Source: Streptomyces albofaciens JCM 4342
GTDB taxonomy: Bacteria; Actinomycetota; Actinomycetes; Streptomycetales; Streptomycetaceae
NCBI RefSeq assembly: GCF_008634025.1
Contig: NZ_PDCM01000002.1
Coordinates: 3,683,001-3,747,000 of the forward strand
Reading direction: 5' to 3'
Length of the DNA: 64,000 nucleotides
A program made the translations under genes and the position numbers. This document shows positions 16,486 to 27,476 of this stretch, piece by piece. Position 1 is the first letter of the stretch, and every line of letters begins with the position of its first letter. The notes beneath the pieces were generated by a model, which searched no databases, was not told the origin of the DNA, and saw nothing but the letters and a program-made list of their open reading frames with translations.

Positions 16486-18074
16486 GGGGCCGTGGAACTC
16501 CTTTCCCTGGCGCGCAGTTCGCGCCGCAGGATCTTGCCGGTGGCGGCGCGGGGCACGAGGTCCGTGAACTCCACCCGCCGTACCTTCTTGTACGGGGCGA
16601 CCTGCCCGGCAACGTACGCGATGACCTCCTCCTCGGTGAGCCGGGCCCCCGCCTCGCCGCGCCGCCGGACGACGTACGCCTTGGGGACCTCGTTGCCGTC
16701 CGCGTCGGTGACGCCGATCACCGCGGCGTCCGCGATGCCCTCGTGGGCGAGCAGCACCGCTTCGAGGTCGGCCGGGGCGACCTGGTAGCCCTTGTATTTG
16801 ATCAGCTCTTTGACGCGGTCGACGACGTGCAGCCAGCCGTCCGCGTCCACCCGCCCGATGTCGCCGGTGTGCAGCCAGCCGTCCGCGTCGATCATCGCGT
16901 CGGTCTCGGCGGGGCGCCCCAGGTAGCCCTTCATGACCTGCGGGCCGCGGATCAGGATCTCGCCGCTCTCGCCGGTCCCGAGGTCCTTGTCGGTGTCCAG
17001 GCAGCGGATGCGCATCTCGGTGCCGGGCAGCAGCTTGCCGACGGTGCCGGGCGGCGCGTCGGTGGCGCCCAGCGGTACGACGTGGGAGCCGGGCGACAGT
17101 TCGGTCATGCCGTACGCCTGCATGACGGGCGGGATGCCCAGGCGCCGGGCGCAGGCGTCGGCGAGCCGGGCGTCGAGCGGGGCGGCGGCGCTGACGAGGT
17201 AGTCGAGCGAGGACAGGTCGTACTGGGTGACGGCCGGGTGCTTGGCGAGGGCCAGGACGATGGGCGGGGCCACGTACACCGCGTTGATCCGGTACTTCTC
17301 GATGGTGCGCAGGAAGTGTTCGAGGTCGAAGCGGGGCAGCACGACGACGGTGGAGCCGTTGCGCAGCGGGGAGTTCATCAGGGCGGTCAGGCCGTAGATG
17401 TGGAAGAAGGGCAGTACGGCCAGCACGCGGTCGCCGGGGCCGCTGCCGATCAGCCGGTTGAGCTGGGCGAGATTGGTGGCGATGTTGCGGTGGGTGAGCA
17501 TCACGCCCTTGGGGCTGCCGGTGGTGCCGGAGGAGTACGGCAGCACGGCCACGTCCCGGGCTGGGTCGATGGTGACGGCCGGTTCGGGCGCGGTGGAGGC
17601 GATCATGTCGCGTACGGAGCGGTGGCCCATGGCGCCGTCGCAGACGAACACCTCGGTGATGCCGCCCGCCTGCTCGGCGGCGCTGCGCGCGGTCTCCAGC
17701 AGCGGGGCGACGGTGACGATCCAGTTGGCGCCGGAGTCCCGCAGCTGCTGGGCGAACTCCCCCGACGTGGCCAGGGGGTGCACGGTGGTGACGGCGGCGC
17801 CGCAGCGCGAGGCGGCGTAGCAGACGGCCGGGTAGGCGATGGTGTTGGGACTGTGCAGCGCGAGCACGTCGCCGGGGCGGACGCCCGCGTCGGCCAGGGC
17901 CGCGGCGATCCGGCGGCTGGCGCCGTCGAGTTCGGCGTAGCTGAGCGTGGTGCCGTCCTGGCCGTCGATCAGCGCGGGCAGGGCGGCGTGCTCGGTGGCC
18001 GACCGGCCCAGAACGGCTTCGTGGATCGGCAGGTCGACGGGCGCGACATCGGCGTACTGACTGTGAAAGACCAT
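16482..18074 (-). CDS. 4-coumarate/cinnamate-CoA-ligase-like AMP-binding enzyme
   Basis: A 530-residue adenylate-forming ligase that activates a carboxylic acid to its CoA thioester. The AMP-binding motif LPYSSGTTGSPKGV is at about 179-191 and YGMTELSPG at about 321. The 4CL box II motif GEILIRGP is near 381, and the catalytic lysine is in PRAATGKILRREL (about 514). This architecture fits 4-coumarate:CoA ligases; S. coelicolor has a characterised cinnamate:CoA ligase of this type, which I recall lies in a similar gene context. ATG 18074 is preferred over 18080 because GAGGGG is correctly spaced for it. Its stop overlaps the crotonase start. Confidence 0.88.
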   Translation of the reverse strand: MVFHSQYADVAPVDLPIHEAVLGRSATEHAALPALIDGQDGTTLSYAELDGASRRIAAALADAGVRPGDVLALHSPNTIAYPAVCYAASRCGAAVTTVHPLATSGEFAQQLRDSGANWIVTVAPLLETARSAAEQAGGITEVFVCDGAMGHRSVRDMIASTAPEPAVTIDPARDVAVLPYSSGTTGSPKGVMLTHRNIATNLAQLNRLIGSGPGDRVLAVLPFFHIYGLTALMNSPLRNGSTVVVLPRFDLEHFLRTIEKYRINAVYVAPPIVLALAKHPAVTQYDLSSLDYLVSAAAPLDARLADACARRLGIPPVMQAYGMTELSPGSHVVPLGATDAPPGTVGKLLPGTEMRIRCLDTDKDLGTGESGEILIRGPQVMKGYLGRPAETDAMIDADGWLHTGDIGRVDADGWLHVVDRVKELIKYKGYQVAPADLEAVLLAHEGIADAAVIGVTDADGNEVPKAYVVRRRGEAGARLTEEEVIAYVAGQVAPYKKVRRVEFTDLVPRAATGKILRRELRARERSSTAP

Positions 18075-18216
18075 GGCCATCCCCTCAGCAGCGGCGCGCG
18101 CCCGGTGCCGGTACGGGCCGCGGGCGGGCGCCTGTCCGTGTGCGTGCAGCATCGCGGTTGCCGGTGCGGTTGTCAGCACGGCGACCGCGATGCCGCGCAC
18201 GGCCGGACACGGGTCC

Positions 18217-19416
18217 TCAGTACGACTTGGGGAGCCCGAGGCTCTGGTGGGAGACGTAGTTGAGGATCATCTCCCGGCTGACCGGGGCGATCCGCGCGAC
18301 GCGGGCCGCGGTGATCAGGGAGGCGAGGCCGTACTCGTGGGTCAGGCCGTTGCCGCCGAGGGTGTGCACCGCCTGGTCCACGGCCTTGACCGCCGCTTCG
18401 GCCGCCGCGTACTTGGCCATGTTGGCGGCCTCGCCCGCGCCCATGTCGTCGCCCGCGTCGTAGAGGTGGGCGGCCTTCTGCATCATCAGGCGGGCGAGTT
18501 CCAGCTCGATGTGCACCTGGGCGAGGGGGTGGGCGATGGCCTGGTGGGCGCCGATGGGCGCCTTCCAGACCTGGCGGGTCCGGGCGTAGTCGACGGCCCG
18601 CTCGACCGCGTACCGGCCCATGCCGAGGGCGAAGGCGGCGGTCATGATGCGTTCGGGGTTGAGCCCGGCGAAGAGCTGGAGCAGCCCGGCGTCCTCTCCC
18701 CCATGGCCTTCGGCCTGGGAGGCACCCCCGCCCACCAGCGCGTCCGCGGGCAGCCGTACATCGTCCAGCGTCAGCTCGAACTGCTTCTCCGGCGCGCCCA
18801 GCTCCATGGCTATCCGGCTGCGCCCGAACCCGGCGGCGTCGCGGGGCACGATGAACAGGCACGGCTTGAGCCTGCCGGTACGGGCGTCCTCCGTCCGGCC
18901 GACGATCAGCGTGGCCTCGGCGATGTCCACACCCGAGATGAAGACCTTGCGGCCGTTGAGGACCCACTCGCCGGTGGCCGGGTCGCGGCGGGCCGTGGTG
19001 GTGATGCGGTGGGAGTTGGAGCCGGCGTCCGGTTCGGTGATGCCGAAGGCCATCTTGCGGGTGCCGTCGGCGAGGCCGGGCAGCCAGGCGCGCTTCTGCT
19101 CCTCGGTGCCGAAGCGGGCGATGACGGTGCCGCAGATGGCGGGCGAGACGACGAGCATGAGCAGCGGGCAGCCTGCCGCGCCCAGTTCTTCCAGCACGAT
19201 GGAGAGTTCGGCGATGCCGCCGCCTCCGCCGCCGTACTCCTCGGGGAGGTTCACGCCGAGGTAGCCCAGTTTGGCGGCCTCCGCCCACAGTTCGTCGGTG
19301 TGCTTGCCCTCGGCCACGACGCGGGCGAAGTACTCGCGTCCGTAGCGCTTGCCGAGCGCGGCGACGGACGCGCGGAGGGCGCGGTGTTCCTCGGTTTCGA
19401 TCACGGGGGTGCTCAC
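18217..19416 (-). CDS. Acyl-CoA dehydrogenase
   Basis: A 399-residue FAD acyl-CoA dehydrogenase that would oxidise an acyl-CoA to the enoyl-CoA. The family blocks are in order: LGYLGVNLPEEYGGGGGG (about 50-67), KMAFGITEPDAGSNSH, WVLNGRKVFISG, NPERIMTAAFALGMGR, and the C-terminal HTLGGNGLTHEYGLASLI. The usual catalytic glutamate positions are not obvious, so the substrate class is uncertain. GTG 19416 follows GAAGGAG. It starts 26 bp after the biotin carboxylase stop. The next 142 bp to the ligase gene hold nothing obvious. Confidence 0.88.
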   Translation of the reverse strand: MSTPVIETEEHRALRASVAALGKRYGREYFARVVAEGKHTDELWAEAAKLGYLGVNLPEEYGGGGGGIAELSIVLEELGAAGCPLLMLVVSPAICGTVIARFGTEEQKRAWLPGLADGTRKMAFGITEPDAGSNSHRITTTARRDPATGEWVLNGRKVFISGVDIAEATLIVGRTEDARTGRLKPCLFIVPRDAAGFGRSRIAMELGAPEKQFELTLDDVRLPADALVGGGASQAEGHGGEDAGLLQLFAGLNPERIMTAAFALGMGRYAVERAVDYARTRQVWKAPIGAHQAIAHPLAQVHIELELARLMMQKAAHLYDAGDDMGAGEAANMAKYAAAEAAVKAVDQAVHTLGGNGLTHEYGLASLITAARVARIAPVSREMILNYVSHQSLGLPKSY

Positions 19417-19442
19417 GGGGACTCCTTCGAGGGGGAGCGCCG

Positions 19443-21341
19443 TCATACGGTGACGACGGCCAGCGGCGTGCCGACCTCGACCTGCTGACCGGCCTTGACG
19501 TGCAGGGCGGTCAGCGTGCCGGAGGCGGGTGCGGTGATCTTGTGTTCCATCTTCATGGCTTCGAGCCAGAGCAGCGGGGCACCGGCCGCCACCCGGTCGC
19601 CCTCGGCCAGGCCGTCCGCCACGCGTACGACGGTGCCGGGCATGGGGGCGAGCAGCGAGCCGGGTTCGGTGCGCGCGGCGGGGTCGGGGAAGCGGGGCAG
19701 GGCGGTGAGGGTGCGGGACCCGGCGGCGGAGTCGACGTACACCTGGTCGCCGTGGCGGGCGACGGTGAACTCGCGTCGTACACCGTCCGCTTCGAGGACG
19801 ACTCGGCCCGGGGCGGACTGAAGGAGCCGTACGCCGGGGAAGTCCTCGGCGCGCAGCCCGTCGCGGCCCAGCCGGTAGCGGATCGCGTGCTCGGTGCCGC
19901 CGCAGGCGTACGTCTTGGTCTGCGGCTGCGACGGCACGTTGCGGAAGCCGCCGAAGCGGGACCGGCCGTGCGCGTCGGCGAGGGCGGCGGCCAGCGCGCA
20001 CAGGCCGGTGACCGTGGCGTCGGGGGCGGGCGCGAGGGCGTCCAGGTTGCGGTCGTAGAAGCCGGTGTCCAGGCCGGTGGCGGTGGCGAACTCGGGGTGG
20101 CGCAGGGACCGTACGAGCAGGTCGCGGTTGGTGACCGGGCCGTGCACGCGGGCCCGTTCCAGCGCGCCCGCCAGCTTGCGCACGGCCTCGGCGCGGCCCG
20201 GCGCCCAGGCGATGACCTTGGCGAGCATCGGGTCGTAGTGGACGCCGACGACCGTCCCGTCGGCCACGCCCGAGTCGAGCCGGACGCCGTCGGGCACGGA
20301 CAGGTGGTGCAGCGTGCCGGTCTGCGGCTGCCAGCCCGCCGCCGGGTCCTCCGCGTACAGCCGGGCCTCTACGGCGTGGCCGCGCGGCGCGGGCGGTTCC
20401 TCCGCCAGCGCCTCCCCCTCGGCCACCCGCAATTGCAGGGCCACAAGATCGACGCCGTACACCGCCTCGGTGACCGGGTGCTCGACCTGGAGGCGGGTGT
20501 TCATCTCCAGGAAGTGGGCGTGGCCGGTGGCGGAGACGAGGAATTCGACGGTGCCCGCGCCGCGGTAGCCGATGGTGCGGGCGGCGTCGGCGGCGGCCGT
20601 GTGCAGGGTGGCGCGCAGTTCGTCGGGGAGTCCCGGCGCGGGTGCTTCCTCGATGACCTTCTGGTGGCGGCGCTGGAGGGAGCAGTCGCGGGTGCCGAGG
20701 GTCCAGACGGTGCCGTGTGCGTCGGCGAGGACCTGCACCTCGACGTGCCGGCCACCGATCACGTACGGCTCGGCGAAGACCTCGCCGTCCCCGAACGCCG
20801 CCGCGGCCTCGGCCCGCGCCGCCGCCAGCTCCCCCGGCAGGTCCGCCAGGTCCCGTACGACACGCATGCCGCGCCCGCCGCCGCCCGCCGCCGCCTTCAC
20901 CAGCAGCGGCAGGTCGGCGGCGGTGGCGTGCGCCGGATCGACGGGGGCGAGCAGCGGCACCCCGGCCGCCGCCATCAGCTCCTTGGCGCGCGTCTTGGAG
21001 GCCATCGCCTCGATGGCGGCGGGCGGCGGGCCGACCCAGGCCAGGCCGGCGTCGGCGACGGCCGCGGCGAATCCGGCGTTCTCGGAGAGGAAGCCGTAAC
21101 CGGGGTGGACGGCGTCGGCCCCGGCGGCGTGCGCGGCCTTCACGACCAGGTCGCCGCGCAGGTAGGTGTCGGCCGGGGCGCTGCCCGGGAGGCGTACGGC
21201 GGCGTCGGCCTCCCGGACGTGCGGCGCGTCGGCGTCCGCGTCGGAGTACACGGCCACCGTGGCGATGCCCAGCTCCCGGCAGGTGCGGAAGATCCGGCGG
21301 GCGATCTCGCCACGGTTGGCGACGAGGAGGGAAGAGATCAC
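19443..21341 (-). CDS. Acyl-CoA carboxylase biotin carboxylase/BCCP subunit
   Basis: A 632-residue protein joining biotin carboxylase and biotin carboxyl carrier domains. ISSLLVANRGEIARRIFRT begins the carboxylase domain. Next come the ATP-grasp glycine loop KAAAGGGGRGMRVV, CSLQRRHQKVIEEAPAP and FLEMNTRLQVEHPVTE. The C-terminal EAMKMEH carries the biotinylated lysine at about residue 597. The size and fusion are those of 3-methylcrotonyl-, geranyl- or propionyl-CoA carboxylase alpha chains. GTG 21341 is preceded by GAGGAA and starts 7 nt after the carboxyltransferase stop. Confidence 0.93.
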   Translation of the reverse strand: MISSLLVANRGEIARRIFRTCRELGIATVAVYSDADADAPHVREADAAVRLPGSAPADTYLRGDLVVKAAHAAGADAVHPGYGFLSENAGFAAAVADAGLAWVGPPPAAIEAMASKTRAKELMAAAGVPLLAPVDPAHATAADLPLLVKAAAGGGGRGMRVVRDLADLPGELAAARAEAAAAFGDGEVFAEPYVIGGRHVEVQVLADAHGTVWTLGTRDCSLQRRHQKVIEEAPAPGLPDELRATLHTAAADAARTIGYRGAGTVEFLVSATGHAHFLEMNTRLQVEHPVTEAVYGVDLVALQLRVAEGEALAEEPPAPRGHAVEARLYAEDPAAGWQPQTGTLHHLSVPDGVRLDSGVADGTVVGVHYDPMLAKVIAWAPGRAEAVRKLAGALERARVHGPVTNRDLLVRSLRHPEFATATGLDTGFYDRNLDALAPAPDATVTGLCALAAALADAHGRSRFGGFRNVPSQPQTKTYACGGTEHAIRYRLGRDGLRAEDFPGVRLLQSAPGRVVLEADGVRREFTVARHGDQVYVDSAAGSRTLTALPRFPDPAARTEPGSLLAPMPGTVVRVADGLAEGDRVAAGAPLLWLEAMKMEHKITAPASGTLTALHVKAGQQVEVGTPLAVVTV

Positions 21342-21348
21342 GGGTTCC

Positions 21349-22943
<1,595 letters not shown>

Positions 22944-22947
<4 letters not shown>

Positions 22948-24668
22948 CGCAGTACCTCCGGTATGTCCAGGTGGCGGGCGCGCAGCCACTCCCCCACGGC
23001 CTTGGCCTGCGGGTCGAAGCGGGCCTGCGCGGCGACGCCCGCGCCGAGCAGGCCGTCGATCACGAAGTTGAGGGCGCGCAGATTGGGCAGGACGTGGCGG
23101 GTGACGGGCAGGTCCGCGGTCTCGGGGAGCAGTTCGCGCAGCCGGTCGGCGGTCAGTTCGTGGGCCAGCCAGCGCCAGGCCGCTTCCGTACGGGCCCAGA
23201 CGCCGACGTTGGCCGAGCCGCCCTTGTCGCCGCTGCGGGCCCCGGCCACCAGGCCGAGCGGGGCGCGGCGGGTCCGGCCGTCGTGGGCGAGGGGTACGGG
23301 GAGAGGCGGCTCGGTGAGCGGTGCCGGTTCGCGGGTTTCCGCCGGTGGCGGCACCGGGCTGCGGCTGCCGTCCGGGAGTACGGCGGTGTGCGGTACGTCC
23401 GCCGCGGCCACGTACTCCGCCTCGAAGACCCCGTACGGCTCGCCCTTGCCCGGCGGCGCCGTCACGTGGAAGCCGGGGATGCTCCCCAGCGCCAGTTCGA
23501 CGGCGGCCCCGCTCACCACCCGGCCCACCGCGTCCTGGTCGGCGTCCCGCACCACCAGCCGCAGCAGGGCGCTCGCCTCCTCCTGGACGGCGGCGTCCGG
23601 GTGGTCGGTGCGGGCCAGCGTCCATTCCACGGATGCCGGACGGCGTTCGGCCGCGTCGAAGGCCGCTTCCATCTGGTCCCGTACTAGGGCGGCCTTGGCC
23701 TCGATGTCGAGGCCGGTCAGCACGAACGTGACCGCGTTGCGCCAGCCGCCCAGGCGGGTCAGGCCCACCTTCAGCACCGGCGGCGGCGCCTCGCCGCGTA
23801 CGCCGTCGACGCGCACCCGGTCGGCGCCGTCCTGGGTCAGCCGTACGGTGTCCAGGCGCGCCGTCACGTCCGGCCCCGGATACCGCGCGCCGGCCGTCTC
23901 GTACAGCAGCTGCGCGGTGACCGTGCCGACGGTCACCGCGCCGCCCGTGCCCGGGTGCTTGGTGATCACCGAGGAGCCGTCGGCGGCGATCTCGGCGAGC
24001 GGGAAGCCGGGACGGCGCAGGTCGTGGGCGGCGGGGAAGTCCCGGTCGGCGAAGAAGGAGTAGTTGCCGCCGGTCGCCTGGGTGCCGCACTCCAGGACAT
24101 GGCCCGCGACGACCGCGCCCGCCAGCCGGTCGTGGTCCGTGGGCGCCCAGCCGAAGTGGGCCGCCGCGGCCCCGCTGACCAGCGCGGCGTCCGTGACCCG
24201 GCCGGTCACCACCACATCGGCGCCGGCGCGCAGGCAGGCGGCGATGCCCGCGCCGCCCAGGTAGGCGTTGGCGGTCAGCACGCCCTGGCGCCCGCCGTAG
24301 CGGGCCATGAGGTCGTCGCCCTCCACATACGCCACCCGCGCCGGGACGCCGACCCGGCCGGCCAGCTCTTCCACGGCCTCCGCGAGCCCGGCGGGGTTCA
24401 GTCCCCCCGCGTTGGCGACGATCCGCACCCCCCGCTCGACGGCCGTCCCCAGGCTCTCCTCCAGCTGCCGCAGGAACGTCTTCGCATAGCCGCGCGCGGG
24501 ATCCTTCAGCCGGTCGCGGCCCAGGATCAACATGGTCAGCTCGGCCAGGTAATCGCCGGTCAGGACGTCGAGCGGGCCGCCGGTGAGCATCTCGCGCACG
24601 GCGTCGAAGCGGTCGCCGTAGAAGCCGGAGGCGTTGCCGACGCGCAGCACACCCCCGCCGCCGGTCAC
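22944..24668 (-). CDS. AtuA-like acyclic terpene utilisation protein (DUF1446)
   Basis: A 574-residue protein of the AtuA/DUF1446 family. RVGNASGFYGDRFDAVREML is at the start, followed by VRIVANAGGLNPAGLAEAV, VVVTGRVTDAALVSG, HVLECGTQATGGNYSFF, and the C-terminal LGLVAGARSGDKGGSANVGVW. In Pseudomonas atuA is the first gene of the citronellol/geraniol catabolic cluster beside geranyl-CoA carboxylase, but its biochemical role is unknown. Here too it is immediately upstream of a carboxyltransferase. GTG 24668 overlaps the preceding stop; GTG 24650 is an alternative. Confidence 0.87.
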
Positions 24669-25471
24669 CGGGCGCCCTTCCGCGCGCCCCCGCCCGGCTT
24701 CCGGCCCGTGCCGGGCGGCCCGGCGAACGCCTGGGCGATGTCCAGCCAGCGGTCCGCGTCCGCGCCCTCGGCCCGTACGTCCACGTCGTCGCGGTGCGCG
24801 CGCTGCGTGACCAGCAGGCAGAAGCCGAGGGCGTCGCCGGTCACCCGCTGCGCCGCGTCCTCCGGCCCGTACGTCCAGGTGCCGCCGCCGGGGGCACGCA
24901 GCTCGACGTGGAACTCCTCGGCCGGGGCCGCCAGTCCGTTGGCCGCGAACGCGAAGTCCCGCGCGCGCACGCCGATACGGGCCACATGCCGCAACCGCGC
25001 CGTGGGCTCGCGCCGTACGCCCAGCGTGTCGGCGATGTCCTGGCCGTGCGCCCAGGTCTCCATCAGCCGCCCCGTGGCCATGGATGCGGTGCTCATCGAG
25101 GTCGCGAACCACGGCATCTTGTCCCGGGCGGTACGGGTGGCCAGGGCCTCGTGCAGCTCGGTCCGGACCGCCCGCCAGCGCGCGAGCAGCTCCTCGGGCG
25201 GCGCCTGTGCCTCGCGCCGCGCGCCCTCGTCGACGAAGGTTTCGGGAGAGGCCAGGGCCCGCTCCGCCGCTTCCCGGAAGGCGGCGGGGTCGGTGGCGGA
25301 CAGCAGGGCCTGCCGGTCGGTCCAGGCCAGATGCCCGATCTGGTGGGCGATCGTCCAGCCCGCGGCCGGTGTCGGCTCCGCCCACCGGGCCGGCGCCAGC
25401 CCGCCGACCAGCGCGTCGAGCGCGTCCCCCTCGTCCCTCAGATCCGCCAGTACGGCCTCGGCGTCGGACAC
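24665..25471 (-). CDS. TIGR03084-like metal-binding (DinB/mycothiol isomerase fold) protein
   Basis: A 268-residue protein with the DinB / maleylpyruvate-isomerase-N fold. GWTIAHQIGHLAWTDRQAL carries the first histidine of a probable metal site, TGRLMETWAHGQDIADTLG carries the second pair, and a C-terminal strand domain follows from about residue 165. Actinobacterial proteins of this type (TIGR03084) sit next to AtuA-like genes, as here. Enzymes of this fold often use mycothiol, so a thiol-dependent isomerase or detoxification role is possible but unproven. GTG 25471 follows GAGGGGAG. It is the first gene of the leftward locus. Confidence 0.75.
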   Translation of the reverse strand: MSDAEAVLADLRDEGDALDALVGGLAPARWAEPTPAAGWTIAHQIGHLAWTDRQALLSATDPAAFREAAERALASPETFVDEGARREAQAPPEELLARWRAVRTELHEALATRTARDKMPWFATSMSTASMATGRLMETWAHGQDIADTLGVRREPTARLRHVARIGVRARDFAFAANGLAAPAEEFHVELRAPGGGTWTYGPEDAAQRVTGDALGFCLLVTQRAHRDDVDVRAEGADADRWLDIAQAFAGPPGTGRKPGGGARKGAR

Positions 25472-25911
25472 CCGGCACTCCCCTCGTCGGCCATCTGCCG
25501 TGCGGGCAGGGCGCGTTGACTCATGCGGTGCGGGTATCGAGCGTGACAGCGCCGGGAGAAACAATCAAGCACGCATGCATGATTTTCTACGGGGGCGGCG
25601 GGAAGCGACAGGGGGCGGCGAGGCGGCACACCGGGGTGCGAGGCCAGGGTGGACGGCGGGTCGGGCGGCAGGACATACGGCGGGACACGGAGCAGCCGCG
25701 GCACTGGCGCCGCCACGACACACGATGGCACCCACGTCGGCACCACACGGCGTCAACGTGGCACCACGACGGCACATCCGTACGCCACTCAAGCCTCACC
25801 ACGGCGCCACGGAACAGCAATTTTCCAACAAAGCCGCAGGTCAGGCCCGTATACGCCATCACGCCGCCACCTTGGCTCGCCATGGCGCCATCAATGTGCC
25901 ATGATGGCGTC
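25472..25911. promoter_or_regulatory. Divergent control region rich in GGCGCCA/GATGGCGT dyads
   Basis: These 440 bp separate the catabolic locus from the HicB-like gene and hold no supported ORF. Near the HicB-like start there are repeated dyad elements. ACGCCATCA (25853-25861) and TGATGGCGT (25902-25910) are a perfect 9-bp inverted pair. CATGGCGCCATC (25881-25892) with GATGGCGTCATG (25903-25914) match at 11 of 12 positions. TGGCGCC or CGGCGCCA variants recur at about 25705 and 25802. The right arm includes the ATG of the HicB-like gene. A GCATGCAT-centred dyad at about 25560-25585 may serve the leftward operon. Confidence 0.55.
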
Positions 25912-26433
25912 ATGGACCTCACGCCCTACGTCGACAACCTCCGGCAAGAGCTGGCCGTCGCCGCGGACGCGGGCGGCGACGACGCCCGCGCCCTCGCCGA
26001 GCGGCTCACCGCCCCCTTGGAGTCCGCCGCCCGGCTGACCCTCCTGAACGCACTGTCCGCCGCCATGGGCGAGGTCACGCGGGAACTGGCGCCGGGCTCG
26101 GTCGACGTACGGCTGCGCGGACTCGACCCGGAGTTCGTGGTGACGGCGCCGCCCGCCCCGGAGCCGCTCCGGGAGCAGCCGGAACCGGTCGCGGCGCCCG
26201 TGCCGCCCCCGCCGCCCGCGGACGCCGACGACGGCGCCATGGCGCGGATCAACTTCCGCCTCCCCGCCCACCTCAAGGCCCGCGCCGAGGACGCCGCGAC
26301 GGCGGAGGGCCTGTCGGTCAACGCCTGGCTGGTGCGGGCCGTGTCCGCCGCCCTCGACGGCGGGCAGCGCGCGAACCCGCCGGGCCGCGGCGCCCCTTCG
26401 GGCGGCCGGAGCTTCACCGGCTGGGTCCGCTAG
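25912..26433 (+). CDS. HicB-like ribbon-helix-helix regulator
   Basis: A 173-residue protein. The N-terminal 75 residues are helical with no known family. A proline/alanine linker leads to a C-terminal RHH-like module, ARINFRLPAHLKARAEDAA followed by EGLSVNAWLVRAVSAAL, the pattern seen in HicB/Arc-type DNA-binding proteins. No HicA toxin or other toxin gene is adjacent, so a transcription-factor role is more likely than a toxin-antitoxin role. Several dyads overlap its start codon, suggesting autoregulation. It heads the run of DUF4097, ABC and P450 genes. Confidence 0.72.
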   Translation: MDLTPYVDNLRQELAVAADAGGDDARALAERLTAPLESAARLTLLNALSAAMGEVTRELAPGSVDVRLRGLDPEFVVTAPPAPEPLREQPEPVAAPVPPPPPADADDGAMARINFRLPAHLKARAEDAATAEGLSVNAWLVRAVSAALDGGQRANPPGRGAPSGGRSFTGWVR

Positions 26434-26544
26434 CACCGGCCCGCCCCACCCCCTTCCACCGGCGGATCGCCGATCCGGCCGACGTTCGTCATCACCCGCC
26501 TGACCAGCGGGAACACCCACACGAGCCAAGAGGACGGCACAGCC

Positions 26545-27435
26545 ATGCCTGCTTACGAGACCCCCGAACCGATCACCGCCACCCTGGAGCTGGACTGCGG
26601 CACCGCCCGCATCACCGCCGGCAAGCGCGCCGACACGGTCGTCGAGGTGCTGCCGCGCAACGCGGCCGACGACAAGGACGTACACGCCGTACAGCAGACC
26701 CAGGTCACCTGCTCGGGCGGGCGCCTCGCGATCAGGACACCCAAGAAGCGGTCCCTGTTCGGCAAGCCGGGCGCCATCGAGGTGACCGTCGAACTCCCGG
26801 CGGGATCGGACGTCCGGGGCACGTCTGCACTCGGCGGCTTCTTCTGCGAAGGCCGCTTCGGGGACGTCACGCTCAAGACCTCGCTCGGCGACGTCCACGT
26901 GGACGAGGCGGCCGGCGCCGACCTCAGGACCGGCCACGGCGACATCCGGCTGTACCGCGCGGCCGGGGACGTCGAGGTCGTCGGCTCGGGCCGGATCGAG
27001 ATCGGCACCGTCACCGGCGCGGCGACCGTCAAGAACAGCAACGGCGCCACCGAGATCGGCGAGGTCACCGGCGGCCTGACGACCAGTGCGGCCAACGGCG
27101 ACATCTCCGTCGGCGTCGCGCACGGCGACGTCAGCACCAAGTGCGCCAATGGCCGCACCGACATCGGCACCGCCCACGCCGGAGTCGAGGCCTCCTCCTC
27201 CAGCGGCGGCATCCGCGTCGGCGACGTCGCCCGCGGCCGTATCGACCTGCGCACCTCCGTCGGCGACCTCGAAGTCGGCATCCGCCAGGGCACCGCCGCC
27301 TGGCTCGACACCCACACCAAGTACGGCGCCGTACGCAACTCGCTCGGCGCCGCCGACGGCCCCGCGGACTCCGACGAGACCGTCGAGGTGATCGCCCGGA
27401 CCTCGACCGGCGACATCATCGTCCGCCGCGCCTGA
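26545..27435 (+). CDS. DUF4097 beta-strand repeat protein
   Basis: A 296-residue protein made of short repeating beta-strand units such as VTLKTSLGDVHVDEAAGADL, LRTGHGDIRLYRAAGDVEVV and TTSAANGDISVGVAHGDV. About eight such rungs from residue 90 onward predict a right-handed beta-solenoid of the DUF4097/bactofilin-like type. There is no signal peptide or membrane segment, so it is cytoplasmic. It sits 41 bp before the ABC ATPase gene, a common pairing in actinomycetes whose meaning is unknown. Confidence 0.85.
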   Translation: MPAYETPEPITATLELDCGTARITAGKRADTVVEVLPRNAADDKDVHAVQQTQVTCSGGRLAIRTPKKRSLFGKPGAIEVTVELPAGSDVRGTSALGGFFCEGRFGDVTLKTSLGDVHVDEAAGADLRTGHGDIRLYRAAGDVEVVGSGRIEIGTVTGAATVKNSNGATEIGEVTGGLTTSAANGDISVGVAHGDVSTKCANGRTDIGTAHAGVEASSSSGGIRVGDVARGRIDLRTSVGDLEVGIRQGTAAWLDTHTKYGAVRNSLGAADGPADSDETVEVIARTSTGDIIVRRA

Positions 27436-27476
27436 CCCCATCCATCCGCACGCTCCACCGCCGAAGGGAACACGGC

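Noticed and set aside
25912..26433. HicAB or other toxin-antitoxin pair
   Set aside because: The antitoxin-like RHH gene has no small toxin gene on either side; the downstream neighbour is a 296-aa DUF4097 protein.
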